A stretch of DNA of 64,000 nucleotides from the NCBI GenBank assembly GCA_026018925.1, contig JAKSZU010000016.1:81726059-81790058 (forward strand), written 5' to 3'. This document shows, piece by piece, positions 30,850 through 42,600 of the stretch; position 1 is the first letter of the stretch; every line of letters starts with the position of its first letter. The translations under genes were made by a program, and so were the position numbers. This DNA comes from Tupaia tana (taxonomy: Eukaryota > Chordata > Mammalia > Scandentia > Tupaiidae). Below the pieces are notes generated by a model, which ran no database searches, was not told where the DNA came from, and saw nothing but the letters and a program-made list of their open reading frames with translations.

Positions 30850-31475
30850 ATGTATTAGTCTGCTTCCCTAACAGGGCCTTAGGCTCAGTGAAGGAGGGGA
30901 TGACAGTGACTGTCTGGCTCCTCACCTATGGAAGTCCAAGCACAGAGCCAGTAGGAATGCCAGGTGCCACCAGAGAGGAAGAGGCAGAGTAGGTTACCGA
31001 GAGCATCCAGAGCAGCCCCACTGACACCTCAGTTCTGGACTTCCAGCCTCCAGAACCAAGAGGGAGTGCATTCCCGTCGTTGTCAGCCACAAGTTTGTGG
31101 TCATCTTTGGTAAGATTTCCCAACATCCAGATGCCTGAGGGTCAACAATCCAGTATATGTCACATAGTGAAGCTGCTTTGACCAAATTATCTAGGAGGGT
31201 CACAATAGTGCTACTGCCCCCACATTTCTTGTATCTTTTGCCAGAGGGCACATGTGCTCACCAGAGAGAGAGAGAGAGACAGAGGTGGGCTGGGGGTGTG
31301 GGAAGGGAAAAGCATCCCCCAACTGGGTGTGGCCATGCTACAACCTCTTCTTCATCTCTCCATCCATTGGCTCTTGGGCATGCATGTTTTTTCAAGCCTC
31401 TGGGACTGGATTCCAACTGTGGTTGGCCATGTGAGATCTGCCTCCCTTAACCACTAGGCTGTGCTGCTGGCTCCT
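30850..31475. repeat. ancient interspersed repeat and an old type A SINE
   Basis: 30850-31160 carries 'ttccagcctccagaaccaag' and 'agccacaagtttgtggtca', the other end of the repeat family seen at 12510. 31210-31475 is a diverged type A SINE (-). Confidence 0.6.
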
Positions 31476-31921
31476 GTGACTTACATTTTGGATGGCCAGT
31501 TAACGGAGGCTCCCCAGCGCCTGACTCAGGATTCCCTCTAGGAATCTGATATGGGTGGCAGGAACCAGACAGGAAGCTGCACTTTTACCACGGTGACTCC
31601 ATCATTTCAGTTCTCCTTTCAGGAGTTGCTGCTCTGAGTTTTGTGCTTAATCCTCGGAGCAATGAACGTATCACCAAGTGTATCCCATTCACTCTTTTGT
31701 CCCTTCATGAGGAGGGTCACCTGCAGAAGACCTATTTGTAGTGTTGGTATGACAGCTTTCAAGAATGGTTTAGTCTTGGAAGTTCACACGTCAATTGATG
31801 TAAAACAAAAACAAACTACTAATCTGGCTGTTTGCTCCTTCTCTGGATTTTCTTTTGCTTTAAGTACAAGCCCCATCTGTGTTGGCTGCACTTGGGTGTC
31901 ATTTCTACAGATCTCGATAGC

Positions 31922-31924
31922 AGG

Positions 31925-31967
<43 letters not shown>

Positions 31968-32220
31968 TTTTCAAGAGGTTTTTGCTATAGGGCGCGTGAG
32001 CTCGCCATAAAGACAGAGAGAGACAGAGAGACAGAAAGAGAGAAATCACCCCCCAAGGGGGATGACCACGCCACAATCCCCTCTCCTCCATTCTCCTCTC
32101 GGGATCTTGGGCATGCATGTACACGCATCTGGCATGAGTTTAAGCACCAGATCTGGGACTCAAACCATGGTCAACTACATGCGAGTTCAGTGACACAGCC
32201 ATATGCCAACTGCTGGTCCC
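31922..32220 (-). mobile_element. type A SINE with (TTTA)n tail
   Basis: About twelve TTTA units at 31926-31972, then 'aagaggtttttgctataggg' and head 'caactgctggtccc'. Confidence 0.93.
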
Positions 32221-32876
32221 TCTCCTGCATTTTCTGGAGTTCACTGTCTCTTTTCTCTTGCACCTCTGTTAGCTTTGTTACTATGAATATCCTAAATTAT
32301 TTATCTGACATTTCCATGAGTTCCATTGTACTGTCTGTAGATGATTAAGGGCTGTTCTTTCCCCTTGAGGTAGAGATACTTTCTTGGTTTCCCATATTTC
32401 TTGTGCCTCTGCAGTGGTGGTTTCTGGTCATTTGATGATTTATACGTTACTTCCTACCTTCTTGGAGTTAATTCTGAGTGTTAGAGATGTGCGTAAGGAG
32501 ATGGCCTGCAATATTTCTGCAGTTCCGTTTCCCTAATCCTCACTAAACAACCTGCACTTTTGTCAATGGAACTGGATATTACAAAGGCCTCACAGTTTTA
32601 AGGGAATAGGTGCACCAGGACTGAGCTGCAAGGTTTAAAGTATTCATGCAGATCACTGATATCCCAGAAGGTGAAGAAACTAATCAGGATACTGATAATC
32701 TATTCCATGAGATCCTGGAATTAAGCTTTCTAAACCTAGAGAATCATTAAAATATCCAGACCCAAGAAATACAAAGGACCCCACATAGAATCAACCCAAG
32801 AAGATCTCCAAGGTACATCATAGCCTGATTAACCAAAACCACAGACAGATATAAGATATTAAGATATTAAAATTGG

Positions 32877-33141
32877 GGGACCAGCAGTTAGCGTAATGGC
32901 TATGTCGCTGGACTCCCACGTAGTTGACCGCGGTTCGCATCCCGGACCCGGTGGCTTAAAACTCACGCCGGGCGCGTGTGCATGCGTGCCCAAGATCCCG
33001 AGAGGAGAATGGAGGAGAAGGGATTGTGGCGTGGCCATCCCCCCGGGGGGTGATTTCTCGCTTTCTGTCTCTCTGTCTCTCTCTCTCTGTCTTTCTGGCA
33101 AGCGCACGCGCCCTATAGCAAAAACCTCTCCAAAAAAACAA
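32877..33141 (+). mobile_element. young type A SINE inside the L1 ORF1 remnant
   Basis: Full length with target duplication AAGATATTAAAATTGG (32861-32876 and 33142-33157). One of the best-preserved copies and a good reference for the consensus. Confidence 0.97.
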
Positions 33142-33865
33142 AAGATATTAAAATTGGCAAGAGAAAAACATCAAGTTACTTTCAAAGGATATCCCATCAG
33201 GCTAACATTGGACCTTTCATTGGAAACAATACGAGCAAGGAAAGAATGGGAAAATATATTCAAAATGTTAAGTGAAAAAACAATTTCAACCAAAAATACT
33301 ATATCCAGCAAGATTATCCACGTGGGAAGAAATGATAAAAAAAAATTCTCAGATAAACAAAACCTGAAAGAATTGACCAACACCAGACCAGCTCTGAGAA
33401 GTTCTGAAGGGAGTACTATACCAGGAAAACTAAGACAAACAAGAGAACAAAAATGACCAAGAAAAAGGCCAACTTAATGGTAGGGACAAGTTCTGAAATA
33501 TTGATGATAATGTTGAATGTTAATGGAAAGGTCAGACCACAGTAACACTGCAAATTCAACAAAAGAGATTACACGAGATTGAGCTGGTGAAGTAGAATTC
33601 TATGACTTTTTTCTAAAACATTACTGATTTTCATCTATGCTTTGTCTTCTAGATTTAAGGATTTTTGTTTTCTTTTGAGTTGTTGGGTTCAGCAATTTGT
33701 TAAAAAAAGAATTTTTAAAGTTAAAACATAAAGTTTTCTTCCTTCCTGAACCCTTTGTAATTGGAAAGTATTTCTGAACATTCTTATTTGTGGCACAGTG
33801 GTTATTTGCATAAGTTCAATAATACAATAGTATCTGTTGCCTTGCATCAGAAATTGGATTCTTAT

Positions 33866-34132
33866 GGGACCAGCAGTTAGTGTAATGGCTGTCGCTGGAC
33901 TCCCATGTAGTCAACCATGGTTCGAGTCCTGGACCCGGTGGCTTAAAACTCATGCCCGGCATGTGTGTGTGCATGCCCAAGATCCCGAGAGGAGAATGGA
34001 AGAGAAGGGACTGCGGTATGGCCATCCCCCCGGGAGGGTGATTTCTCGCTTTCTGTCTCTCTGTCTCTGTCTGTCTGGCGAGCAAATATGCCCTATAGCA
34101 AAAACCTCTTCAAAAAAAAAAAAATGAAAAAA
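33866..34132 (+). mobile_element. type A SINE inside the L1 3' part
   Basis: Target duplication GAAATTGGATTCTTAT at 33850-33865 and 34133-34148 (one mismatch). Confidence 0.96.
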
Positions 34133-34545
34133 GAAATTGAATTCTTATGAACCTTTGTGTAAATAACAGACCAAATTGAGATTAACTTTTTTTTTTTATT
34201 TGCAAATAAGTTAGTTTATACCTTGCTTTAGTAAGAGAAAGAAAAAAAAGTTTGAGGAGAAAATTATAGTGCACTTGTCAATAGATTCTGGCTTTGTTCA
34301 TACTTTAAAATCTTCCGTGAATCAACGAAATGTAAAAAAACAAGTTTAGTATGTAAGGGAGGGAGGGGAAAAGGGAAGGAAAAAATTGGTAAAAGTATGC
34401 TTAATTGACAAAAAAGGAGAAGCTATTTGCTGATGTATATAGTAATATCCTTGTCTTGACTGACATGCATGGTATTTGTGTTGGAAAAAGAAATGTGTAC
34501 TGTAATGACATAATAAAAATGTAGAAAAATTAATTAATTAATTTA

Positions 34546-35049
34546 AAAAAAAGTAGATAGTTGTGGAGAAATAGGACTGGAGGGCAGAAGGGTATGATCT
34601 AATGGTAACTAACAAAGAGCTTAGCAAGGCCTGTTTGTTCAGATTCTTGGCAGCTCTGTCTCCAAGGACAGGGACCAGAAGGGGCCTTTCCCCTAGATAT
34701 GGGAGGCTACCTCTAAAGAGCGTTTTATGATGTAAAGAAGAGAAGGTCAGGGAATTCTCTCCAGGCCTGCCTCCAGGAGAGGGCAAGGGGAAGTCTGAGA
34801 GACCTTCCTGCTTGCTTTCTCACATGCCAAAGTGCCGTATTTGGGATAGCATGTTCAGAGCTCCAGCCACCCCTCTTCCCAGCCTCCACAGAAACACCAG
34901 TGACTATTTGTCTAGTTCAACTCTTGTTCACAGCACCTGCTTGGCACAAAGTGGACCTAATAAATATTTGTTGATTGAATTAACAAATGAAAACAGTAGT
35001 AATGGATAACCAAAATAGCCTAAGCAAATAACTAAGTCTTCATTTTCTA
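34546..35049. other. intergenic sequence with no recognised feature
   Basis: Unique-looking sequence between the L1 block and a type B SINE. I see no coding exon or named repeat. Confidence 0.5.
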
Positions 35050-35221
35050 TTTTAAAGAATTATTTTATTTAACTCTATGTATTTATTTATAATTTGACCA
35101 GAGAGGGACAGAATGAGAGAGAGAGACAGAGACAGAGAGAAAGTGAGAAAGCAAGCCGCCAGGTTCACGGTCACCCTTGTGGGAGTCCAGCATCCTTCAC
35201 TACCACACCATCTGCTGACCC
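35050..35221 (-). mobile_element. type B SINE
   Basis: 'taatttgaccagagagggac' to 'ccatctgctgacccc'. Confidence 0.9.
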
Positions 35222-35244
35222 CTGAGTTCCCATTTTCTACTTTC

Positions 35245-35415
35245 TGGAATTAAGGGGTTGCACTTTGACAGCTGCCAGGATTCCAGCCTCACCCCAGTTG
35301 TGCCACTTATGAGTGTGACCTTGGGCAGGTGGCTGAACTTTGAGCCCTGGTTTCCTCATCTATAACAGGAATAATAGCACCAACTCCTAGGATTGTTTTA
35401 AAGATGAACTGAGCT
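35245..35415 (+). repeat. MIR
   Basis: 'gtgtgaccttgggcaggtgg' and 'tggtttcctcatctataaca' are MIR landmarks. It is one of the most complete MIR copies in the window. Confidence 0.88.
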
Positions 35416-35779
35416 GGGGCCTGCAGACTTGCTTCCTCCCCCCGCTCCCCCTCCCCCCCGGTTAAAATTAAATAATAATAATATTAAATAAATAATTCTC
35501 TTTAAAAAAGTATGATCTAGGTTAAACACTGCAAAATTCTTAGAACAGTACCTGGCACATACAAGCTACCACGTGAGGAAAAAAGGCAAATTTGCATGGT
35601 CCTCTCCACTGTGCGCTCTCATAGTCCAGGAGAAGAGGGGCGATGGGAGAAAAGGGGTGAAATGGCCCAGCAGCTGCTGCGCCGCTGAGGTTTTACGCAT
35701 GCTCACTGAGGCTGCAGGGTAAGGAGACCTGGGCAAAACTAGGCATTCACTACAGCAGCCTCGTTCCCACACCCCTACA

Positions 35780-36041
35780 TGGTCAGAAGACTACGATACC
35801 CACAATGCATTTCGAGAGCCCGCTCAGCCAATGGTGAGAGGGGACTGCGTTACCCACAATGCCCCCGTGGGCCCGCCCACTCGGCCTTGTTCCCACGCCT
35901 GGTTTGGGGTCCTCCGCTTCCCTGGCCGACGTCCAGGCCATCCAGCCCGCCGAACTGCCGAAGTCCGCCGTTCCGTTGCGGTGCGGCGCCGGTACCTTGC
36001 GTGGTCTCACTCTGAGCCCCTCACGCGCCGCAGAGGTGCGG
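35780..36041 (+). promoter_or_regulatory. ZNF500: ZNF500 promoter and non-coding exon 1
   Basis: CpG-rich block with two SBS-type sites (35790-35809, ACTACGATACCCACAATGCA; 35844-35863, ACTGCGTTACCCACAATGCC) and a CCAAT box at 35828-35832 between them. A strong donor follows at 36041/36042 (G|GTGAGT), and the next acceptor is CCGCAG at 36601-36606, so exon 1 is probably non-coding. SBS sites bind ZNF143 with THAP11/HCFC1 (known of the motif). The transcription start, probably 35870-35960, is inferred. Confidence 0.8.
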
Positions 36042-36668
36042 GTGAGTCCCGGCGCCAGGCTCGGGGTGCGGGTCCCAGCTCGAGCTTGCGGCGCGCTGCG
36101 TGGCCCGGGCCTGAGCTGCGCCCCGGGCCACCGCCCACCGCCACCTGAGGGGATGAAACCGGAACACTGTGGCCCGGGAGTCTCTCTCAGTACCTAGTAG
36201 TTGGAGCGACCATCCACTGAGGGGTGCCGACGGGGCCGCGGAGGGGCTTCAGGGCCCACCTCAGTTTTCACCAGACCTTCAGGGGGATCCCTTCTCAAGA
36301 GGGCCAGCTGTAACCGTGAAATACTGTCTCTCGAGCCCTGTCCGTGTTGGGGCACTGCGCTAAAGCAAACCCTGTCCAGGCCTCTGTTAGAACCTGCGTG
36401 GGGGCCTGGTTTCTGTTTTTCAGACGAGGGAGCAGGGCCGGGAAGGTGAAGTAACTTGCACCAATGTTGGTGAGGGGCTGGGAGTGAAGAACGGCTTGTA
36501 TATACCGCAGCCTTTTTCCTCTGGCCTGGACCAGGGAGGGCTTGCGGCGGGGACGGCTGGTGCAGCCCCGTGCTGCGTTACAACTGTTGGTGTGCTCTGT
36601 CCGCAGAGTCCAGTGTTTGGCTACAGGTGTTGGGAGAGTCAGGTGTGACCCAAAGGCCCAAGGGAACA

Positions 36669-39600
36669 ATGGCCACCGCTTCTGGCCTCCAACCTCCGCC
36701 ACCCCTCGAGCAGGACCTGGAGCAGGACCTGGAGCAGGATGAGATCCTGGTGGTGAAGGTGGAGGAGGACTTCTGCTGGGAAGAGGAGCCCTCCCTGGGG
36801 ACAGAAGACCCCAGCCCTGAGACCTTTCGCCAGCTCTTCCGGCTCTTCTGCTACCAGGAGGTGGCCGGGCCCCGTGAGGCTTTGAGCCGCCTCTGGGAGC
36901 TCTGCTGCCGCTGGCTGCGGCCTGAGCTGCGCACCAAGGAGCAGATCCTGGAGCTGCTGGTGCTGGAGCAGTTCCTGAGCGCGCTGCCCCCGGATGTCCA
37001 GGCCTGGGTGCGCGAGCAGCAGCCGGAGAGCGGTGAGGAAGCCGTGGTCCTCGTGGAGGGGCTGCAGCGGGAGCCCAGGAAACAGAGGCAGCGGGTGAGG
37101 TGGGGGGCATGCTGGCCCTGAAGTGAGGAATTAGCCTGTCACCCTCAGGGTGGTGCTGCTGAGGTTTGCAACTGGAGGTTGCTGGGCTCTAGAGCCTTGG
37201 CCAGCCTTGGTCGCCAGGAGGACCAGGGGCTGCCTGGGTGCTATGAAGTGAAGAAGGAAAGTGTATCTCCACCTGGGCCAATGGGCGTCCAACCTTGGAT
37301 TACCACGTCCAGCCCCACTGGCCCTAAGCTAGCATGGACTGGTTGGTTAACACTGCCCCAGCTGGGCCAGGCACAAGTTTTGATTGGGGGAAGGTTGGAC
37401 ACTTCCCAAGGAAGGGCTTTAGGAGCTGAAGAGACCTCAAAAGAGGGAAAAACACGTGGGAGAAGGCCCTGGCTAGAGCCCCCAGAGGTTCCCCAGTTTC
37501 TCTAGAGCAGTCACTTGCAGCTTTTCATCTTTATTTTAAAGTATATTTCTTTCATGAACGAGAGTGACAGAGATAGACACAGCACTCCCACCAGGGGCTC
37601 AGCACTGCAGTCTACTCCCAGCCTCAGCCAGCCCTGGATCATGGGCACGCCTGTGCCCAGCATCCTTGGGGACATCTTCAGAACCATCCCAGAACACTCC
37701 CATGTGGGTCATCTTCACAGAGCGTTGTATTTTACCACAATGCCACCATCCTGCCTCCAACATGTGTTTTTAAAATTATAACTAAGTAAAATTTGAAAGG
37801 TGGCTTCTCAGTCTGCTGGCTTCCTTTCTGGACTCAGTGATCACCTGTGGCCATTGGCCACCGCAGTGGACACACAGACAGGTGTCTTCCTCTTCTGTGG
37901 GACGTTCCTCGGGCAGTGCTGCTGGAGCGCACACTCCAGCTCCACCAGCCCCAAATTCCTCCCACTTTAGTCTCAGTCACTGAACTCCTCCAGACTGAAA
38001 AGGAAAAGTCCTGCCCCATTGCATTCATTCTTTTTCCAGTGCCGAGCCAATCAGGCACCTGGCAGAGACTGACGTGGCAGGTGACCTCGCTCCCTGTGGC
38101 AGTGCCACTGGCCAACACTGCTGGACTTTTGTGTTCAGCAGACAAGACATTCCCCAGACTTGACCACAGCGTTGACTGCAGTGAGTGAGTCCTGAACTTG
38201 TCCCAGACGCCTCCTTCCTAGCTGCAGCCTCGGCACTTGGGGTTCCTAGCAGCCTCCCTCTGTCACTGGCACATGGAAACCTCACGAGCAGACAGGGCCA
38301 GGCGCTGCTCTGCGTGCAGACTGTCTCCTCTCAGGTGTGGACGTGGGGTGAGAGGTAGCCCAAGACGGGTCCCTGGTGGTGCTGACTACAGTTTCTTAGG
38401 GACAGCCCCTTCCACGTTCTCTTGCAGAACTCAGTTCTGAGACCCAGTTTCATGTAAGTGACCTGTTTTGGAATTAAGAAACAGATCACTTGAGAGCATC
38501 TACAGGTAATTTCAAAAGCCTAGCAAATGCAGAAACGTGAACTTTTAATATGTGGCCAGGACTGATTCAGGACCCTTCTGGCCTAGGGTCTGTCATACCC
38601 AGGAACGGAGGGTGAAAATGTGACAGTGACACTAACTTAGGGTGACAGGGAGTCCATGGAGCAGGGCAAGCTGGGAGGCCTGACCACTCCCTTGGAGCAG
38701 CCATGGCAGGGCTGAGCCACACAGCTGACAGAGGGAGCAGGTCTGCAGACAGAGCCTGGGAATGGGAGGTGGCCAGGGCACCTGAGATGAGGGCTCTGGG
38801 CTGTGAGGGCTTTCCCTCTGCCCTTCTGGGAGCTGGTGTGCAGATCTCTGTCTGTATGCAGGGCTCGGAGGTACTTTCTGAAGACATGGTGTCCCTTGGA
38901 ACCGGGGGACAGTTCCAGAAACACCAGGCAGAGGAATGCTCCCTGGAGGAAGGGGCTCAACGCACCAGCCAGCAGCCCCCATCGCAGCTGAGTTATAGGC
39001 CAAAGAGGGTCCCCCTGCTCTGGCCAGAGAGGGGTGAGTAGTTGTCCCCTGGAGAGGGGGGGAGGGAGGCAGGACCTGCCCATATGTGAGGCACGAGCTC
39101 TTCAGCGAGGAGCTTTTCCATGAGTAGCTTTGCTTGGTCAGGAGAGCCGGCCTTTGCTGCCACCCACGTGGGCCTGTGGGCGTGCGGGGGTGAGTTCAGG
39201 GGGCTCTGCTGCTGACTCTCCACTTCTTCCCAGGCCCGCCGGCCTCCCAGGATCAGGAGATGGCGTTGCCTTCGTCCTTCCTCTCAGCCTGCTCCCAGGT
39301 GAGCCGGGCTCCCCGTCTGCAGCATCCCACATCTGACCTTCCCCACCCCTGTGGGACACACTTCCTGCTAAGGCGACACTTCTCCCCTTGGCCAAGGCTC
39401 TGGATGTCGGAGGAGCTCCCCCTGAAGGCCCTCCCCTGGCCTCTTGGGAAGTCTTGTCTTCCATCCTCCAGATGTCTTGGCAGACCCTGGGGTCCAGCAG
39501 TGAGGTGGGGCCGTGACTTCAAGGCCAACTGGGCGCCAGTCTCTTTGGACTTTTGGAAAAATACGGGCTCAGTCTGGAATGGGTGTCTCCTCCATTGGTT

Positions 39601-42600
39601 CATTGTTGGTGTTTAATTTGCCAAAAGGTGTGTGCAGTCCCCAGAGCGATGAGACGGAGAGCAGGAAGCACTCCCGTGGGGCATGGCCATGCCGCAGTCC
39701 CTTCTCTCCCATTTCTCCACCCTGTCTGGGTTTAGGGCATGCACATACATGCACTTGGTGTGTTTGGCAAGCCTCTGGGCCCAGTGTTTGAACCGCACAG
39801 TTGGCCACGTGGGATCGGCTGTCAACCACCAGGCCCCGTGTGTTTGTTTTAGTAATAGCTTCGTTGGGATAGACTCATGTGCAGTTTACCTGCGTCAGCT
39901 GTTTTGGTTGTTTCCTGAGTTTTGCAGCCTTCACCACATCAATTCAGAACATTTTTATCACCCCCAGAAAACACCTCAGAGCCATCAGCATCTCTCCCTC
40001 TTTCGGTACCCCGAGCCTCTGGCAACCACGGATTTTTTCCCGTCTCTGGATTTGCCTATTCTGGACATCATTGGCTCATTTTTAAGCCAGGTTCCTCAGC
40101 TCAGTCTGGTGTTCAGTGTGGGAGTCGCAGGGGCATCTTGAGGTCTCCAAGGTGCCCTCAGGCAGGGCCCCAGGCAGCTAGAGTGGAGGCAGGGGTGCTG
40201 CTCACTTCCCTGGGGAGCATGGGCATGCCACGTTTTGTGCTGCATGGCACACATGTGCTTTTTACTGGACCCCAGCCCGGCAACAGCAGGACCGAGGGCG
40301 GTAGCAGGAGCCTTTCCCCCAAGCAGGCCACTGTGAGGGCGAGGCAAAGGGGAGGCAGGACCTGCTGTGGGGACACGGGCAGAGGACAGGGTGATCAGCC
40401 AGGCTTGGCTGCAGCCTGAAGGAGCCATGAGAGTCACAGCACTGGGCCATGGCCTTCGGCAGGGCAAGGGTGGCTCATTTGGAGCCAGGACTGAGCAGGG
40501 TACATTCCAGCAGGTGCCAGGGACCTTGGAGGACGTGACTGTGTACCTGTCCGGGGAGGAACAGGAATCCCTGGACCCCGCCCAGTGGGACCACAGCTGC
40601 GATGTGCTGCCGGAGAACGAGGAGAACGAGGGTAATGTACTTGGAGACTGTGCCCTCTGAGAGCCTATTAACAGTCAGGACTCGGCCCTGGGCCCAGGCC
40701 TTTGGGTGACTCCCGGCAAGTCTGCTGGGCAGCCTGCAGGGCCAGGTTGCTGATGTCTCCGCAGCGTCCCACCTGCCAGGGTAGCGCAGCCACTGGTCCT
40801 GTCCCAGGCAGATGCCTGGAACTTCTCTTGGGGTCCTTGTTCTGCCACCCTGACACCCAGGGCTGTTTCAGCCTTACTGCAGCATCAGTCCTGCCCTCGG
40901 CCCTCACACAGCACTATGTCCAGCGAGGCCTGACTTCCCTCCTGTGCCACTCAGAGGCCTCCACATTGGCACCTGGACCTCCAGCCACTGCCTTCCCAGC
41001 CTCCTCCCTTGACACTCTTCCCATCTGGCTCTCCGTGCCACTCCCAACGCTGCCGAAACCCTTTCTAGAAGAGTAGAGATGCCGCCTTGCAGCAGGGCTC
41101 AGAGAAGTGTGTGCACGCGCACGCACATGCACACACACAGTTATTTTAAGGGCTCGGCCTTGGAATGGTGAAGCTGACTGGTCGACGCTGCAGGGCCGGC
41201 CAGCATTTCTCTGTTAGGGTGTCGAGGCTGAATGCTTTATCTGGGACACCTCAATGTTTGCTTGTAAGGCTGGACCACCTCCTGGGGGCTGGTTTCTCTT
41301 GCCTGCAGTAGCGGTCTCCAACCTTTCCAGCACCAGGGACTGGCCTTGTAGAAGACAGTCCCTCCCTGGACGGGGTGGGTGTAGTCTTGGGACGACCCAG
41401 AGCCCCACATCTAGGTGCACCGTATCCACCACTGCCACACTGTAGTACACAGGGAAGCCATCGCTCAGCAGCTGGGCTCGGGCTCCCAGGAGAACCCAGT
41501 TCTGCGGCTTGTCCTGCAGGAGGCAGAGCCGTGATGTGAGCAGATGCTAACAGGTGACGCCTCACTTGCTCTCCTGTTGCCCACGCCCTGCTGCTCAGCA
41601 TGGCAGGCAGCACTGGTCCACAGGGCTAGGGACCTCTGACCCACAGTCAGCTAATGTGGGCCACAGCCATGTTTATGAAAGCCCCTGATAGCAAGGCTAG
41701 TATTTGACCAAACAGCAGACACTATAGCCCAGCCAAAGTGACACTTTCTTTACATCCTTGTTTTTTTTGTTTTTGTTTTTGTTTTTGTTTTTGTTTTTGA
41801 GAGGTTTTCGCTATAGGGCACGTGCGCTCACCAGAGAGAGAGAGACATAGAGACAGAAAGCGAGAAATCACCCCCCAGGGGGGATGGTCATGCCGCAATC
41901 CCTTCTCCTCCATTCTCCTCTCAGGATCTTGGGCACGCACGCACACGTGCCCGGCGTGAGTTTTAAGCCACCGGGTCTGGGATGCGAACCACAGTCGACT
42001 ACGTGGGAGTCCAGCGACATAGCCATTACGCTAACTGCTGGTTCCCTACATCCTTGTTTTCTCCCTGTCTGGAAAAAATGAAAATAAGCGTATCTGGACC
42101 ACCACGGGACGGCAGGTCCTGAGCCGCTGTGCATGCCATCACTGGGCCTTTGTCCTGTGCTCTTTGGTCTGTGTCCTGTCGTGTCACAGCCCTCGGCCAC
42201 TTCCTCTGTTGTGATGAGCCAACTCGGGACCTCTCCCAGAGCCAGTGAGAGTCTAGAGCCCACCATCCTCCCCTCCTCCAGAGGAGACTGCCCAGAGCAG
42301 AAAGCACCTCCTACTGCCGTGGGTCAGGGCTCCGAGTTCGTCCATAAGCCCCTCTGAATACCCCTACTCCAGCCCAGAGGCTGCTGAGCCACGGTTCCGT
42401 ACATCCTGACCCAGCCCACACACACGTCCTCTCCCCTTAGCCTGTGAGCAGGACTTGCTGCTCCCAGGCCCCCCGAGCCCTGGCTGGGGCAAGAGGAAGG
42501 TCCGCAGGGCCCAGAGGGCAGTCCTTGGTGGAGGCAGCTCAGGTGAGATGGGCCAGGGGAGACAGGAATCCCAGGTTACATTCTCAGATCCCTTGGCAGT

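Larger units (their letters stand above)
31500..34545 (+). mobile_element. decayed L1/HAL1-type element interrupted by three SINEs
   Basis: AT-rich 3-kb block, clearly lower in GC than its surroundings. 32640-33460 reads as a broken L1 ORF1: IPEGEETNQDTDNLF, then QRTPHRINPRRSP, then VTFKGYPIRLTLDLS, ARKEWENIF and NTRPAL, with several stops and frameshifts. The 5' part (31640-32600) and the 3' part up to the A/T-rich end at 34545 are assigned by continuity only. SINEs sit at 31922-32220, 32877-33141 and 33866-34132. No intact reading frame remains. Confidence 0.8.
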
